Of a stretch of DNA of 64,000 nucleotides, positions 25,491 through 33,953 are shown piece after piece. Position numbers and translations under genes: made by a program. The DNA comes from Streptomyces sp. BK208 (GTDB lineage: Bacteria; Actinomycetota; Actinomycetes; Streptomycetales; Streptomycetaceae): the NCBI RefSeq assembly GCF_004364245.1, contig NZ_SOAV01000004.1, positions 248,001-312,000 on the forward strand, in the 5' to 3' direction. The notes beneath the pieces were generated by a model, which saw only the letters and a list, made by a program, of their open reading frames with translations, did no database searches and was not told the origin of the DNA. Numbering within the stretch: position 1 is the first letter of the stretch; every line of letters starts with the position of its first letter.

Positions 25491-26414
25491 ATGAGCTCCC
25501 CCACTGGGCCCGCGTCCGGCCTGCCCGTACGAATGCCGCGCCCCCGCCAGCCCGGACGGCACCGCCGTCCCGAACCCCTGGTGGCTCCCGAGGGCGCGCC
25601 GGCGCTCGTCCTCGCGGTGCCGGGGACGCCCAGTAGTGCCACCCGCGGCCTCGCCGACGAGGTCATCAGCATCGCCCGCTCCGAGCTGCCCGGGCTCGAC
25701 GCCCGGATCGGCCACCTCGACGGGGACGACGACGAGTTCCCCACCCTGTCCACCGTGCTCGTGCGGGCCGCCGAGGAGCGCACCGCCCGCTTCGAGCAGG
25801 CGCGTGCCGCCGGTCTGGACGTGAGGGAGCCCGAGGGCCCCGTCGCGGTCGTCGTGCCGCTGCTCGCGGGCCCGGACAACGCGCTGCTGCGCCGGATCCG
25901 GCAGGCCGTCATGGACAGCAGGATCGCGGCCGAGCTGACCGATGTGCTGGGGCCCCACCCGCTGCTGGCCGAGGCGCTGCACGTGCGGCTGTCCGAGGCG
26001 GGTCTCGCCCGCGCCGACCGCGCCCGCCTGTTCACCGTGGCGACCGCGGCGGACGGCATCATCCTGGCCTCCGTGGGCGGTGACGAGGCGGTCCAGGCGG
26101 CCGGGATCACCGGCATGCTGCTCGCCGCGCGCCTCGCCGTGCCGGTGATCGCGGCGGCGCTGGACGAGGAGGGCTCGATCGCGTCCGTGGCCGAGCAGCT
26201 GCGCTCCTCGGGGTCCCAGCAGCTGGCGCTCGCGCCGTACCTGATCGGGCCGGAGATCGAGCAGTCGGTGTTGGAGGAGGCGGCCAAGGAGGCGGGCTGC
26301 TCCGCCGCCGAGCCGCTGGGCCCGTACCCGGCGATCGGCAAGCTGGCGCTGGCCAAGTACACGACGGCGCTCGGCATCTCGCCGCAGCAGGCTCAGGGGA
26401 CGCCGGTCCGGTGA
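25491..26414 (+). CDS. CbiX/SirB-like chelatase-fold protein
   Basis: This 307-residue protein carries two copies of the CbiX-type chelatase fold: first ALVLAVPGTPSSATRGLADEV to about residue 130, second from about LGPHPLLAEALHVRLSEAGLARADR onward. Class II chelatases insert cobalt or iron into sirohydrochlorin using an N-terminal His in a HGS/HGT motif. That motif is absent here (PGT replaces it), so chelatase activity is doubtful. ATG at 25491 has no ribosome site, but TAACAT (25477-25482) ends 8 bases before it, fitting a leaderless promoter. A very strong terminator follows at 26438-26483. Confidence 0.78.
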   Translation: MSSPTGPASGLPVRMPRPRQPGRHRRPEPLVAPEGAPALVLAVPGTPSSATRGLADEVISIARSELPGLDARIGHLDGDDDEFPTLSTVLVRAAEERTARFEQARAAGLDVREPEGPVAVVVPLLAGPDNALLRRIRQAVMDSRIAAELTDVLGPHPLLAEALHVRLSEAGLARADRARLFTVATAADGIILASVGGDEAVQAAGITGMLLAARLAVPVIAAALDEEGSIASVAEQLRSSGSQQLALAPYLIGPEIEQSVLEEAAKEAGCSAAEPLGPYPAIGKLALAKYTTALGISPQQAQGTPVR

Positions 26415-26437
26415 CGTGCCGCGCTCTTCACGGGCGC

Positions 26438-26483
26438 GCGTGGAAGGGGCCCGCTCCGGGGCAGGAGCGGGCCCCTTCCACGC
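26438..26483. terminator. Strong bidirectional terminator hairpin
   Basis: A perfect 20-bp stem (26438-26457 with 26464-26483) around a 6-nt loop separates the CbiX-like gene from the convergent lactonase gene. The stem includes GGAAGGGGCCCGCTCC. It has no T-run, as usual in Streptomyces. Confidence 0.9.
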
Positions 26484-26534
26484 ACAGGAGGCTTGTCCGC
26501 CCGCGACCGCGGGGGCCTTCCGCCCGCGACCGCG

Positions 26535-27572
26535 TCAGGCCGGGCCGAAGACCACGCAGGATGCCGCCGGGGCTGCCAGGGAGCCCGTGCGGCGGGGAAT
26601 GCCGGTGGCCGGGTCGAGGGCGAACCAGGTCACGTCTCCGGAGCGTTCGTTGGCCGCGTACAGGAAGCCCTCCGAGACGGTGATGTCGCGGGGCCAGTGT
26701 CCGCCGCAGGGCACGGTGGCGGACAGCCGGAGTCCGTCCGGCTCCACGACGAACACGGACAGGACGTCCTCACCGCGGGTCGCGGTCCACACGAAGCGGC
26801 CGTCGGGCGAGACGGCGATGCCGGACGGGTAGGCGTCGCCCGCCGGGGCTCCCGGCAGCACCGGTACCTCGGTGAGCGGCTTGAGCAGGCCGTCGGCGGC
26901 GTCCCAGTGGCAGACGGTGACGGTGGGCGACAGTTCGTTGACCACGTAGGCGTGGGCGCCGTCCGGGTGGAAGGCCAGGTGCCGCGGGCCCGACCCGGGG
27001 CGCAGCGCGATCTCGCGGTGCACGGCGGGGGCGCCGTCGGCGAGGGTGCAGACACGCACCGAGTCGGTGCCGAGGTCCACGCTGACGGCCCACCGCCCGC
27101 TGGGGTCGGGCCGCACCTGGTGGGCGTGCGGCCCCTGCTGCCGCTGGGCGTGCGGGCCGGAGCCGGTGTGGCGCAGGACGCCGGACGCGGACCGGGCCAG
27201 GGTGCCGTCGGCGCGCAGCGGTACCGCGGTGACGGTGCCGGAGCCGTAGTTGGCGGTCAGCACGTGTCCGGCGTACAGGCCGAGGTGGGTGGGTCCGTCG
27301 CCCTCGACGGACACCGGACGCCCGAAGGGCTCGGGCTTGTCGCCGCACACGCGGTACGCGGCCACCGCGCCCTCGGCCGTCTCGCTGACGGCGTAGAGGG
27401 TCTCCCCGTCGGGCGACAGGGCCAGGTAGGAGGGGTCGGCCAGGCCGTCCGTGCCGCTCACGACCGTGAGGGCTCCGTCGTCGGGCGCGACGGTCGCCGT
27501 CAGGATCCCGGGGCCGCCGGCCGCCGTGAACGACCCGATGTATGCCCGCCGCCGCCTGTCGCCGTCCGCCAC
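26535..27572 (-). CDS. Lactonase-family seven-bladed propeller protein
   Basis: The 345-residue product matches the lactonase (YbhE/6-phosphogluconolactonase-like) propeller family: RAYIGSFTAAGGPGI at the start, repeated blade motifs such as DPSYLALSPDGETLYAVSE, PRHLAFHPDGAHAYVVNE, PSGIAVSPDGRFVWTATR and PRDITVSEGFLYAANERSGD. Family members hydrolyse 6-phosphogluconolactone or act on other lactones in the cytosol. I chose the GTG at 27572, preceded by GAGAGGGG; this gives the usual length. The open frame extends 53 codons further without support. It is isolated between two convergent or unrelated genes. Confidence 0.9.
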   Translation of the reverse strand: MADGDRRRRAYIGSFTAAGGPGILTATVAPDDGALTVVSGTDGLADPSYLALSPDGETLYAVSETAEGAVAAYRVCGDKPEPFGRPVSVEGDGPTHLGLYAGHVLTANYGSGTVTAVPLRADGTLARSASGVLRHTGSGPHAQRQQGPHAHQVRPDPSGRWAVSVDLGTDSVRVCTLADGAPAVHREIALRPGSGPRHLAFHPDGAHAYVVNELSPTVTVCHWDAADGLLKPLTEVPVLPGAPAGDAYPSGIAVSPDGRFVWTATRGEDVLSVFVVEPDGLRLSATVPCGGHWPRDITVSEGFLYAANERSGDVTWFALDPATGIPRRTGSLAAPAASCVVFGPA

Positions 27573-27801
27573 CGCTGCCCCTCTCGTCCCGCTCCGTCTG
27601 CCCGCTCGACCCGCATCACGCACCGACCGGCCGTCCGGCTTGAGCGTCCGGCCTGTCCGTCCGGCCCGGTCGCCGGCTCCGGGCGTCCGATCGCCCGGCC
27701 GTACGACCCTCCGGCCGTCCGACCCGGGCATTCACCCGGGAGCGACGGTAGCAGTCGATCACATGCGGTCTAGACCAAACGGGTGCCGCGGGTACGGCGG
27801 G

Positions 27802-29289
27802 TCAGGCGCCTGCCAGTCGCGAACCGGAAGGGGCTCCCAGCGGCGCGGCGAGTTCGGCGAGGGCGTGTTCCAGGTCGTGGAGGTGGGCCAGCGCCGGTTC
27901 GGCGGCACGCGGGCCGCCCGCGCGGGCGGGGACGCCGCCGCCGGTGAGCGCCTCGACCGCGGCCTCGACACGCCAGCAGGCGGCGGCCAGCCGGGCGTCG
28001 TGGGAGGCCTCGGGGTCGGCGGCGACGGCGACCAGCCCGCGGATCTCCCGGGCGCAGTCGTCGAGCAGGCCGAGGACCCGTCGGGCCCGCCGCCTGCGGC
28101 CGTACATCGGGCTCAGCGGGTGGACGAGCGGGGCGACCGACAGCCGTACCCGGCCGAGCAGCTGCTCCAGTTCCGCGACCCTGGGCGCCGGGTCGGCGCC
28201 CTCGGTGCCGGCGAGGCGGGCGGCGGCCTCGGCGGTGCAGGCGTGCACGCAGCGCAGGGCGCGCTGGATCCAGGCGTCGGTGACGGCATGGGTGGTGACG
28301 GGCAGGACGAAGAGCACGGCGAGCACGGCACCGAGCGCGCCCACGCCGGTTTCGGCGAAGCGCAGCGCCAGCAGGCCGGGACTGAGGACGCCCAGCAGGC
28401 CGTAGAGCAGCTCGGCGAGCAGGGTCACGCAGAGCATCATCCAGGTGTAGGAGACCGCCGCGGTGTAGAAGATGCCGAACACGCAGGCGGCGGCGAGTAC
28501 GGCGGTGGGCACCGCGGACCCGGCGAGGGGCACGGCGATCAGGAAGCCCAGGCCGATGCCGACGACCGTGCCGAGGACGCGCCGGAAGCCGCGCACCAGC
28601 GTCTCCCCGCGCGAAGTGGTGTTGACGAAGACCCACCAGGTGGCGCCGACGGCCCAGTACCAGCGGTCGCCCGACACCAGCTGGCCCACGACCAGCGCGA
28701 AGCCCGCGCCGGCGGTGGCCTGCACGGCCTGGCGGGTGGTGATGCGTGCCAGCCCGGTGCCGGCGGGCGGTGCGGGGACGACGGGCGCGGGGCGACGGCG
28801 CTCGTAGCACCACAGGCCGAAGCGCACCGCCGCGGCGGTGGCCACGGACAGCAGGACGGCTGCGTACATCTCGGGCAGCCGGTCCGTGGTGGCGTGCAGG
28901 AACTGGGCGACGAAGAAGGTCATGAAGGCGAACACGCCGAGGCTGTGCCCGCGCGGCCCCCAGCGGCGCGCGTACACGCCCGCGCCGACGACGGCGAGGA
29001 AGGCGAGGTCCCGGACCACGGGCAGGTCGTGCAGCGCCGCGGCGGCGGTGAGGACGGGCAGTCCCGCCACCGGCAGCAGCGCGGTGGTGACGGCCTGACC
29101 GCGCACGGTGGCGTCGGTGACGGTGAACAGCGCCAGCAGCGCGGCGAGCCCTCCGGTGATCGCGCCGACCAGGGAGGTGCCGGCCAGTCCGCAGACCACG
29201 ACGGCCAGCCCGATGCCGAGGACGGCCCGGGCGGCGAACCGCAGCCGGGACCGTCCCGGGTCCGGGCTCACGAACACCTTCTTCAGCAC
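27802..29289 (-). CDS. Second FUSC family exporter
   Basis: This 495-residue membrane protein has the FUSC double-block design: hydrophobic helices at roughly residues 20-165 and 195-340, with soluble helical parts after each. Recognisable segments are YWAVGATWWVFVNTTSRGETLVRGFRRVLGTVVGIGLGF and a long C-terminal amphipathic helix bundle. The probable function is export of aromatic acids or related toxic anions. It is transcribed away from an Lrp/AsnC-type regulator gene over 218 bp. GTG at 29289 has only a weak ribosome site (GGTAGG). It resembles the FUSC gene at 9676-11364 in family but not closely in sequence, and is controlled by a different regulator class. Confidence 0.88.
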   Translation of the reverse strand: MLKKVFVSPDPGRSRLRFAARAVLGIGLAVVVCGLAGTSLVGAITGGLAALLALFTVTDATVRGQAVTTALLPVAGLPVLTAAAALHDLPVVRDLAFLAVVGAGVYARRWGPRGHSLGVFAFMTFFVAQFLHATTDRLPEMYAAVLLSVATAAAVRFGLWCYERRRPAPVVPAPPAGTGLARITTRQAVQATAGAGFALVVGQLVSGDRWYWAVGATWWVFVNTTSRGETLVRGFRRVLGTVVGIGLGFLIAVPLAGSAVPTAVLAAACVFGIFYTAAVSYTWMMLCVTLLAELLYGLLGVLSPGLLALRFAETGVGALGAVLAVLFVLPVTTHAVTDAWIQRALRCVHACTAEAAARLAGTEGADPAPRVAELEQLLGRVRLSVAPLVHPLSPMYGRRRRARRVLGLLDDCAREIRGLVAVAADPEASHDARLAAACWRVEAAVEALTGGGVPARAGGPRAAEPALAHLHDLEHALAELAAPLGAPSGSRLAGA

Positions 29290-29430
29290 TGCCTACCGCC
29301 CCCTCGCTCGTCCACGTCCACCGGCTGGAAGTCACCGCATGCAAAAGGCGCCGCGGGGGTCCGCAGCGCCATCGACACGTCTATAGGAGCATCTCTGCCA
29401 CCAGTGGCTCAACCGGCCGCTGCAGGAATG

Positions 29431-29484
29431 GGCCATTGGTACAGTGATCACGACATGTTCACGGCCACTGGGGTGCCAATGGCC
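29431..29484. promoter_or_regulatory. Inverted repeat between FUSC exporter and Lrp genes
   Basis: GGCCATTGGTAC (29431-29442) and GTGCCAATGGCC (29473-29484) are 11 of 12 complementary, with 30 bp between them. The arm spacing fits two dimers of an Lrp-type protein on one DNA face. The right arm ends 24 bp before the regulator ATG. Confidence 0.55.
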
Positions 29485-29507
29485 GACGCGAGAGGGGCCC
29501 GCCCGCG

Positions 29508-29984
29508 ATGGCCGTCGACGAGCTCGACACCCGGATCCTCCGTCTGCTCCTGGAGCAGCCGCGCACCAGTGTGCGCGAGTACGCCCGCCTCCTCGGGGTC
29601 GCCCGCGGCACTCTCCAGGCCCGTCTCGATCGTCTGGAGCGGGACGGTGTGATCACCGGTACCGCTCCGTCCCTCTCCCCCGCCGCCCTGGGCCATCCGG
29701 TGCTCGCGTTCGTGCACATCGAGGTCACCCAGGGGCATCTGGACGAGGTGGGCGAGGCGCTGGCGGCCGTGCCGGAGATCGTCGAGGCCTTCTCCATCAC
29801 CGGGGGCGGGGACCTGCTCACCCGTGTCGTGGCCCGTGACAACGCGCACCTGGAGGATGTGGTGCAGAAGCTGATCAGCCTGCCCGGTGTGGTCCGCACC
29901 CGCAGCGAGGTGGCGTTGCGCGAGCGGGTGCCGCACCGGCTGCTGCCGCTCGTGGAGTCGATCGGCCGCTCGGCCCGCAGGTGA
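29508..29984 (+). CDS. Lrp/AsnC family regulator
   Basis: The 158-residue product has an AsnC-type helix-turn-helix (LDTRILRLLLEQPRTSVREYARLLGVARGTLQARLDRLERDGVI) and a C-terminal RAM ligand-sensing domain (HPVLAFVHIEV, EIVEAFSITGGGDLLTRVVARD, LPGVVRTRSEVAL). Lrp proteins form octamers and respond to amino acids or small effectors. Context suggests control of the divergent FUSC exporter and of itself through the repeat at 29431-29484. ATG at 29508 follows GAGAGGGG. The downstream HAD hydrolase gene begins within 21 bp and may be in the same transcript. Confidence 0.92.
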   Translation: MAVDELDTRILRLLLEQPRTSVREYARLLGVARGTLQARLDRLERDGVITGTAPSLSPAALGHPVLAFVHIEVTQGHLDEVGEALAAVPEIVEAFSITGGGDLLTRVVARDNAHLEDVVQKLISLPGVVRTRSEVALRERVPHRLLPLVESIGRSARR

Positions 29985-30004
29985 TCCTTGGCATCCTGGA
30001 CGCC

Positions 30005-30709
30005 ATGAGCACCATGGGACCCCTCGGCGGCATCTCGGCCGTCTTCGATCTGGACGGAACACTCGTGGACAGCGAGCCGAACTACTACGAGGCGGGTCGA
30101 CGCACTCTCGCCGAGTACGGCGTCGCGGACTTCACCTGGGCCGACCACGAGGCGTACGTGGGTATCAGCACCCGGGAGACGGTCGCCGACTGGAAACGGC
30201 GGTACGGGCTGCGGGCCACGGTCGGGGAGCTGCTCGCCGTCAAGAACCGCCACTATCTCGACATCGTCCGCACCTCGGTCCGCGCGTACCCCGAGATGCG
30301 CGCGTTCGTCGAGTTGCTGGCCGGCGTGGGCGTGCCGATGGCCGTGGCGTCGGGTTCGTCGCCGGAGGCGATCGGGACGGTCCTCGCCCGGACCGGCCTG
30401 GACGCGCACCTGCGCACGGTCGTCTCGGCCGACGAGGTCGCACGGGGCAAGCCCGCCCCCGACGTCTTCCTGGAAGCGGCCCGCAGGCTGGGGACGCGGC
30501 CGGCCCGGTGCGTGGTCCTGGAGGACGCCGCTCCCGGGGCCGCCGCCGCGCACGCGGCCGGGATGCGCTGCATCGCGATCCCCTACGTCGCGGCGCAGGC
30601 CGACGCCCCGGAGTTCGCCACCGCGGGGCTGCTGCTGCGCGGGGGCCAGGAGGAGTTCACCGCGCGGGCGGCGTACGACTGGCTCGTGCGCGAGGCGCGC
30701 ACTGCCTGA
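30005..30709 (+). CDS. HAD-superfamily phosphatase
   Basis: The 234-residue product is a HAD subfamily I hydrolase (phosphoglycolate phosphatase or beta-phosphoglucomutase group). Motif I is FDLDGTLVDSEPNYYEAG, motif II is VASGSSPEAIGTVLAR, the motif III lysine sits in ARGKPAPDVFLEA, and motif IV is VVLEDAAPGAAAAHAAGM. A helical cap follows motif I. It dephosphorylates a small cytosolic metabolite that cannot be named from sequence. ATG at 30005 is chosen; a GTG at 29981 overlaps the Lrp stop as GTGA and is in frame, so coupled translation from there is an alternative. Confidence 0.9.
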   Translation: MSTMGPLGGISAVFDLDGTLVDSEPNYYEAGRRTLAEYGVADFTWADHEAYVGISTRETVADWKRRYGLRATVGELLAVKNRHYLDIVRTSVRAYPEMRAFVELLAGVGVPMAVASGSSPEAIGTVLARTGLDAHLRTVVSADEVARGKPAPDVFLEAARRLGTRPARCVVLEDAAPGAAAAHAAGMRCIAIPYVAAQADAPEFATAGLLLRGGQEEFTARAAYDWLVREARTA

Positions 30710-30844
30710 ACCGACGGCGACCTACGGCGACCGATGGCGTCCTGACTCGGGAAAGAATCCGAGCAAGTGCCCGAGACGGTGATCAGACCGGCGCCCGTAT
30801 CCGTATCTCCCGGTGTCCGAGCCTGTCTTCGCCCAGGAGGCACG

Positions 30845-31585
30845 ATGCGCATCACGCGCGCCACGGCAGGGACCGCCTTCGTGGCCGGTGCCCTGGTCCT
30901 CACCCTGACCGCACTCGCCTACCCGACCATGCTGGGAGTGCAGAACGCGGGCAGCGACCAGGCCCGCGTCGTCACCGAGACGCGGTACGGGCCGCTCACC
31001 GAGCAGGACCGGGACTTCGTGGTGAAGGTGCGTGCCGCGGGACTGTGGGAGCACCCCCTGGGGCTGATGGCCATGGAGCGGGGGACGACTGCGGAGATGA
31101 GGGAGGCGGGTGAGCACCTGGTCGTCGGCCACTCCCGGCTGGACGCGACCTGCCGGAAGATCGCGCCGGAGCTGGGCATCACCCTGCCCAACCTGGCATC
31201 ACCGCAGCAGCAGCAGTTCGTGTCGACCGTGGACGGGACCACGGGCAAGCAGTTCGACACGACGGCGGTCAACATCATGCGGATCACGCACGGCCAGATC
31301 TTCCCGGCCATCGCCAACATCCGCGCCAACACCAAGAACTCCCTGGTGCGGCAGCTCGCCGACCAGGCCAACGACACCGTCCTTGACCACATCACGGTGC
31401 TGGAGAAAACGGGGCTGGTCAACTTCGACCAGGTCAACTTCCAGCAGACCGCCCCGCCGAGCCTGCCCAAGGTGCAGCTCACCCCGCCGGCCCCGCAGCC
31501 GGGCGAGCCGGTTCTCTCGCTCACCGCGCCGCCCGGCCTGGAGGTCAACACCTCGGCGCCCACGCCGAGTCCGACGGTCCGCTGA
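30845..31585 (+). CDS. DUF4142 exported protein
   Basis: This 246-residue protein has an N-terminal signal or anchor segment (hydrophobic run GTAFVAGALVLTLTALA). The DUF4142 helical domain contains LTEQDRDFVVKVRAAGLWEHPLGLMAMERGT and a VVGHSRLDATCRKIAPELGI region, likely a ferritin-like bundle. The C-terminal 40 residues are Pro-rich, ending in a PTPSPTVR tail. Function is unknown; related proteins are associated with stress in other bacteria. ATG at 30845 follows CAGGAGG. Its stop lies one base from the end of the convergent LysR-effector gene, so their transcripts overlap. Confidence 0.88.
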   Translation: MRITRATAGTAFVAGALVLTLTALAYPTMLGVQNAGSDQARVVTETRYGPLTEQDRDFVVKVRAAGLWEHPLGLMAMERGTTAEMREAGEHLVVGHSRLDATCRKIAPELGITLPNLASPQQQQFVSTVDGTTGKQFDTTAVNIMRITHGQIFPAIANIRANTKNSLVRQLADQANDTVLDHITVLEKTGLVNFDQVNFQQTAPPSLPKVQLTPPAPQPGEPVLSLTAPPGLEVNTSAPTPSPTVR

Positions 31586-31586
31586 G

Positions 31587-32426
31587 TCAGCGGTGGCCCG
31601 GCCTGCCGCCGCGTCCGCCCTTGCCCTTGCCGCCGCTGCCGCCCCTGGACGCGCCCCCGGCACCGCGCCGGGCGGCCCCTCCGGTCTGCCTCCCGCCGGC
31701 CTTTCCGCCAGCCTTGCCACCCGCTTTGCCGCCGCCCGACCTCGCGCCGCCCGGCTTGCCGCCGCCCGACCTGCCGCCCTCCGCCGTGCGGCGCGGGGCG
31801 GCGGACGGCTCGGGCTGCCGGCCCCGGGTGCTGTTGACGGTCCGGCCCCGGACGATGCCGATGAAGTCCTCGACACGGTCCGTGTGCGCGTCCTCCCGCC
31901 AGGACAGGGCCACGCTCGACTCGGGGGCGTCCGTGACCGTGCGGTACGTGAGGTCCTTGCGGTGGTGCAGCCGGGCCAGCGACAGCGGCACGAGCAGCAC
32001 GCCGATCCCGGCCGCCACCAGCTCGACGGCGTCCGCGGTGCCGGCCGGACGTTCCAGGGCGGGCCTGCCGGGCAGCCGCTCCCAGTCGAGGACGTCGTCG
32101 AGGGGGTGCAGCACGATCTCGTCGGCGAGGTCCTCGACGCTCACCTCCTCGGCCGCCGTGACGAGGTGGTCCCTGAGGACCAGCACCACCGTGGTCTCGG
32201 TGTAGAGCGGGATGGCGCTGAGCACACTCCGGTCGACGGGCAGCCGCACCAGTCCGGCGTCGGCGTCACCGTCCCGCAGCACGCCGCCCGCGTCGGCGGC
32301 CGGGACCTGGGTCAGGGCGAGCGGGACGTCCGGCAGCCGCTCGTTCCAGATGCGCACCCATTTGTCGGGCGTCACCCCCGGGACGTACGCGAGCCGGAAC
32401 GAGGGGGGAGCTTCCGAGCCTGTCAC
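31587..32426 (-). CDS. LysR-type effector domain protein without DNA-binding domain, basic tail
   Basis: Residues 1-190 of 279 match the LysR substrate-binding (periplasmic-binding-like) fold: SFRLAYVPGVTPDKWVRIWNERLPDVPLAL, the DAGLVRLP strand and VELVAAGIGVLLVPLSLARL. The N-terminal helix-turn-helix of LysR proteins is absent and there is no signal peptide. Residues about 201-279 form a Gly/Lys/Arg-rich tail with GGKAGGKAGGKAGGRQTGG repeats, which could bind DNA or RNA non-specifically, like histone-type tails. It is divergent from the DUF5997 gene, a pairing I associate with actinobacteria. A ligand-sensing partner role is inferred. Confidence 0.88.
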   Translation of the reverse strand: MTGSEAPPSFRLAYVPGVTPDKWVRIWNERLPDVPLALTQVPAADAGGVLRDGDADAGLVRLPVDRSVLSAIPLYTETTVVLVLRDHLVTAAEEVSVEDLADEIVLHPLDDVLDWERLPGRPALERPAGTADAVELVAAGIGVLLVPLSLARLHHRKDLTYRTVTDAPESSVALSWREDAHTDRVEDFIGIVRGRTVNSTRGRQPEPSAAPRRTAEGGRSGGGKPGGARSGGGKAGGKAGGKAGGRQTGGAARRGAGGASRGGSGGKGKGGRGGRPGHR

Positions 32427-32484
32427 CCGGCCAGGTTACCGGGCGTGGTCGGGAGCCACTCACACGATCGATACCCTTGACGGC

Positions 32485-32883
32485 ATGACGTCGCACCAGA
32501 ACACCCAGACCATGAAGCCCGCGACCGCGGCGAAGAAGCTGGGTGTGTACCTCGAGGCCACACCCGCCGAGTTCCAGGAGGGCGTCGTCACCCGTGCCGA
32601 GCTGAACGCGCTGCAGGCCGACCCCCCGGCGTGGCTGCGTGAGCTGCGGCGCGACGGCCCGCACCCGCGGCCGGTGGTGGCGGCCAGGCTGGGCATCTCC
32701 ATCGCGGGCCTGCACCGGGGCGGGGTGGCGGAACCGCTCACCACGGAGCAGATCGACGCGCTGAGGCAGGAGCGCCCCGAATGGCTGGAGCGGGAGCAGG
32801 CCGTCCAGGCGGACGTACGCAAGGAGGCGGCCCGCGTCAAGAAGCTGCACGCCGAGCGGGCGGAGCGCGCCGAGCGCGACTGA
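32485..32883 (+). CDS. DUF5997 family protein
   Basis: The 132-residue product belongs to the actinobacterial DUF5997 family. It is small, charged and soluble: TMKPATAAKKLGVYLEATPAEFQEGVVTRAELNALQADPPAWL, RPVVAARLGISIAGLHRGGV and a C-terminal Lys/Arg/Glu-rich helix. The LGVYLEATP and LGISIAGL segments suggest two short helical repeats. Function is unknown. No ribosome site precedes the ATG, while TACCCT (32472-32477) ends 7 bases before it, so it is probably leaderless. It shares a 58-bp divergent region with the LysR-effector protein, the likely functional partner. Confidence 0.87.
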   Translation: MTSHQNTQTMKPATAAKKLGVYLEATPAEFQEGVVTRAELNALQADPPAWLRELRRDGPHPRPVVAARLGISIAGLHRGGVAEPLTTEQIDALRQERPEWLEREQAVQADVRKEAARVKKLHAERAERAERD

Positions 32884-32945
32884 CCGGCCTCACTGCCCGG
32901 TCGGCCGCCCCGCGCGGCCCGGCCCGGCGGTCACCCGCTCGTTCG

Positions 32946-32993
32946 TCGGCCCGTTCTTCCGCTCGTGCCTCGGCCCGTTCTTCCGCTCATTCC
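32946..32993. repeat. 24-bp tandem repeat, two copies plus partials
   Basis: Units 32946-32969 and 32970-32993 begin TCGGCCCGTTCTTCCGCTC and differ at two bases; partial units lie on both sides. The array occupies the gap between convergent DUF5997 and DUF1360 genes and encroaches on the last codons of the latter. Slippage is the likely origin. Confidence 0.85.
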
Positions 32994-33478
32994 TCGGCCT
33001 TCTGCGCCGTCAGGCTCCAGGCGTACTGCAGCCAGTCCGACAGGACGACCGCGCTGAGGCCGGCGCACAGCAGCCGCCCCGCGCGCGGCGCGACGGCGTA
33101 GGTGCCGACGAGTCCGCCGGCCACCCAGGCTGAGGTGCAGAACGGGCAGGAGAGCAGGTCACCGACGGCACGGCGCAGACCGGTGCCGCGTCCGGCGTCC
33201 ATCACCTCGTTGGCGTTGCCGTGCCCCTCACGGCGGGTGAACGGCGCCCGCAGGAAGCTGGTGATCTTGTCCTTGGTCAGCAGCCGGGAGGCTTTGAACG
33301 TCGCCGTTCCCAGCAGGGCCACGTCCCAGGGCGGGACGGTGTCCGGGAGCCGGACGCCGCGCCGCCACGCCGTCGCCGCGAACACGCCGACGCCCGCCGC
33401 GAAGGTCGTCGCGAGCGTCGCGTATCCGGCGAGGGGTGCCTCCTCCCCGCCGGCGTAGCGCTGCTCAACGTCCGTCAT
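32987..33478 (-). CDS. DUF1360 family membrane protein
   Basis: The 163-residue product fits DUF1360: an N-terminal hydrophobic helix (about residues 18-38), the motif ALLGTATFKASRLLTKDKITSFLRAPF, then LLSCPFCTSAWVAGGLV with the conserved CPFC pair at the start of a second membrane segment, and a last hydrophobic stretch. The cysteine pair suggests a metal or disulphide, but function is unknown. ATG at 33478 is favoured over ATG at 33481 because GGAG then has a better spacing. It lies 61 bp after the DUF2267 gene on the same strand. Confidence 0.85.
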   Translation of the reverse strand: MTDVEQRYAGGEEAPLAGYATLATTFAAGVGVFAATAWRRGVRLPDTVPPWDVALLGTATFKASRLLTKDKITSFLRAPFTRREGHGNANEVMDAGRGTGLRRAVGDLLSCPFCTSAWVAGGLVGTYAVAPRAGRLLCAGLSAVVLSDWLQYAWSLTAQKAEE

Positions 33479-33539
33479 CATGTCTCCTCGATCTCGGTGG
33501 GGCTCCGTGAGGCTCGGTGCGGCTCGGTGGGGTCAGTGG

Positions 33540-33953
33540 TCAGTGGGGCGTGCCGCCGGGGCGCTGCGGGTGGGGCGGCGGGTCGCCGAAGAGGTCGGCG
33601 CAGTCGGCGGGCAGCCGGGCCAGCAGACGGTCGACGCGTTCGCGGGGCACCGCCTCGGCGAGGACGGACAGCACGGCGCCCGCGTCCCACTCGGCGGTGC
33701 GTGGCCGCGCACCGGTCTGCTGGGCCACCCGCCGGAGGAACTCCTCGCGGCCGAACGACTCGGGACGCCCGCGCTCCAGGCGCAGCGCGTCGTCCAGGGG
33801 TGCGGGCAGCTCGGCGGCCAGACCTGCGGCCTCCTCGGGCGGGACGCGGGACGCGATCACCCACAGGACGGCCGTGGTGACCTGCTCGGCCTCGTCGTCG
33901 CTGTGGAACTCACCGCGGTCGCGGACCCGGTCCAGGAATTCGTCGAGTCGCAC
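33540..33953 (-). CDS. DUF2267 family protein
   Basis: This 137-residue soluble helical protein carries two DUF2267-like repeats: VRLDEFLDRVRDRGEFHSDDEAEQVTTAVLWVIASRVPPEEAAGLAAELP and FGREEFLRRVAQQTG with a second VLSVLAEAVPRERVDRLLARLP. The C-terminus is Pro-rich. No function is established for the family. GTG at 33953 follows AAGGAGG; the long upstream open frame is not supported. It sits between the glycosyltransferase and DUF1360 genes on the same strand, but spacings of 156 and 61 bp leave operon membership open. Confidence 0.87.
   Translation of the reverse strand: MRLDEFLDRVRDRGEFHSDDEAEQVTTAVLWVIASRVPPEEAAGLAAELPAPLDDALRLERGRPESFGREEFLRRVAQQTGARPRTAEWDAGAVLSVLAEAVPRERVDRLLARLPADCADLFGDPPPHPQRPGGTPH

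Noticed and set aside
26438..26483. Possible riboswitch or ncRNA
   Set aside because: A single perfect stem between convergent genes is better explained as a terminator.
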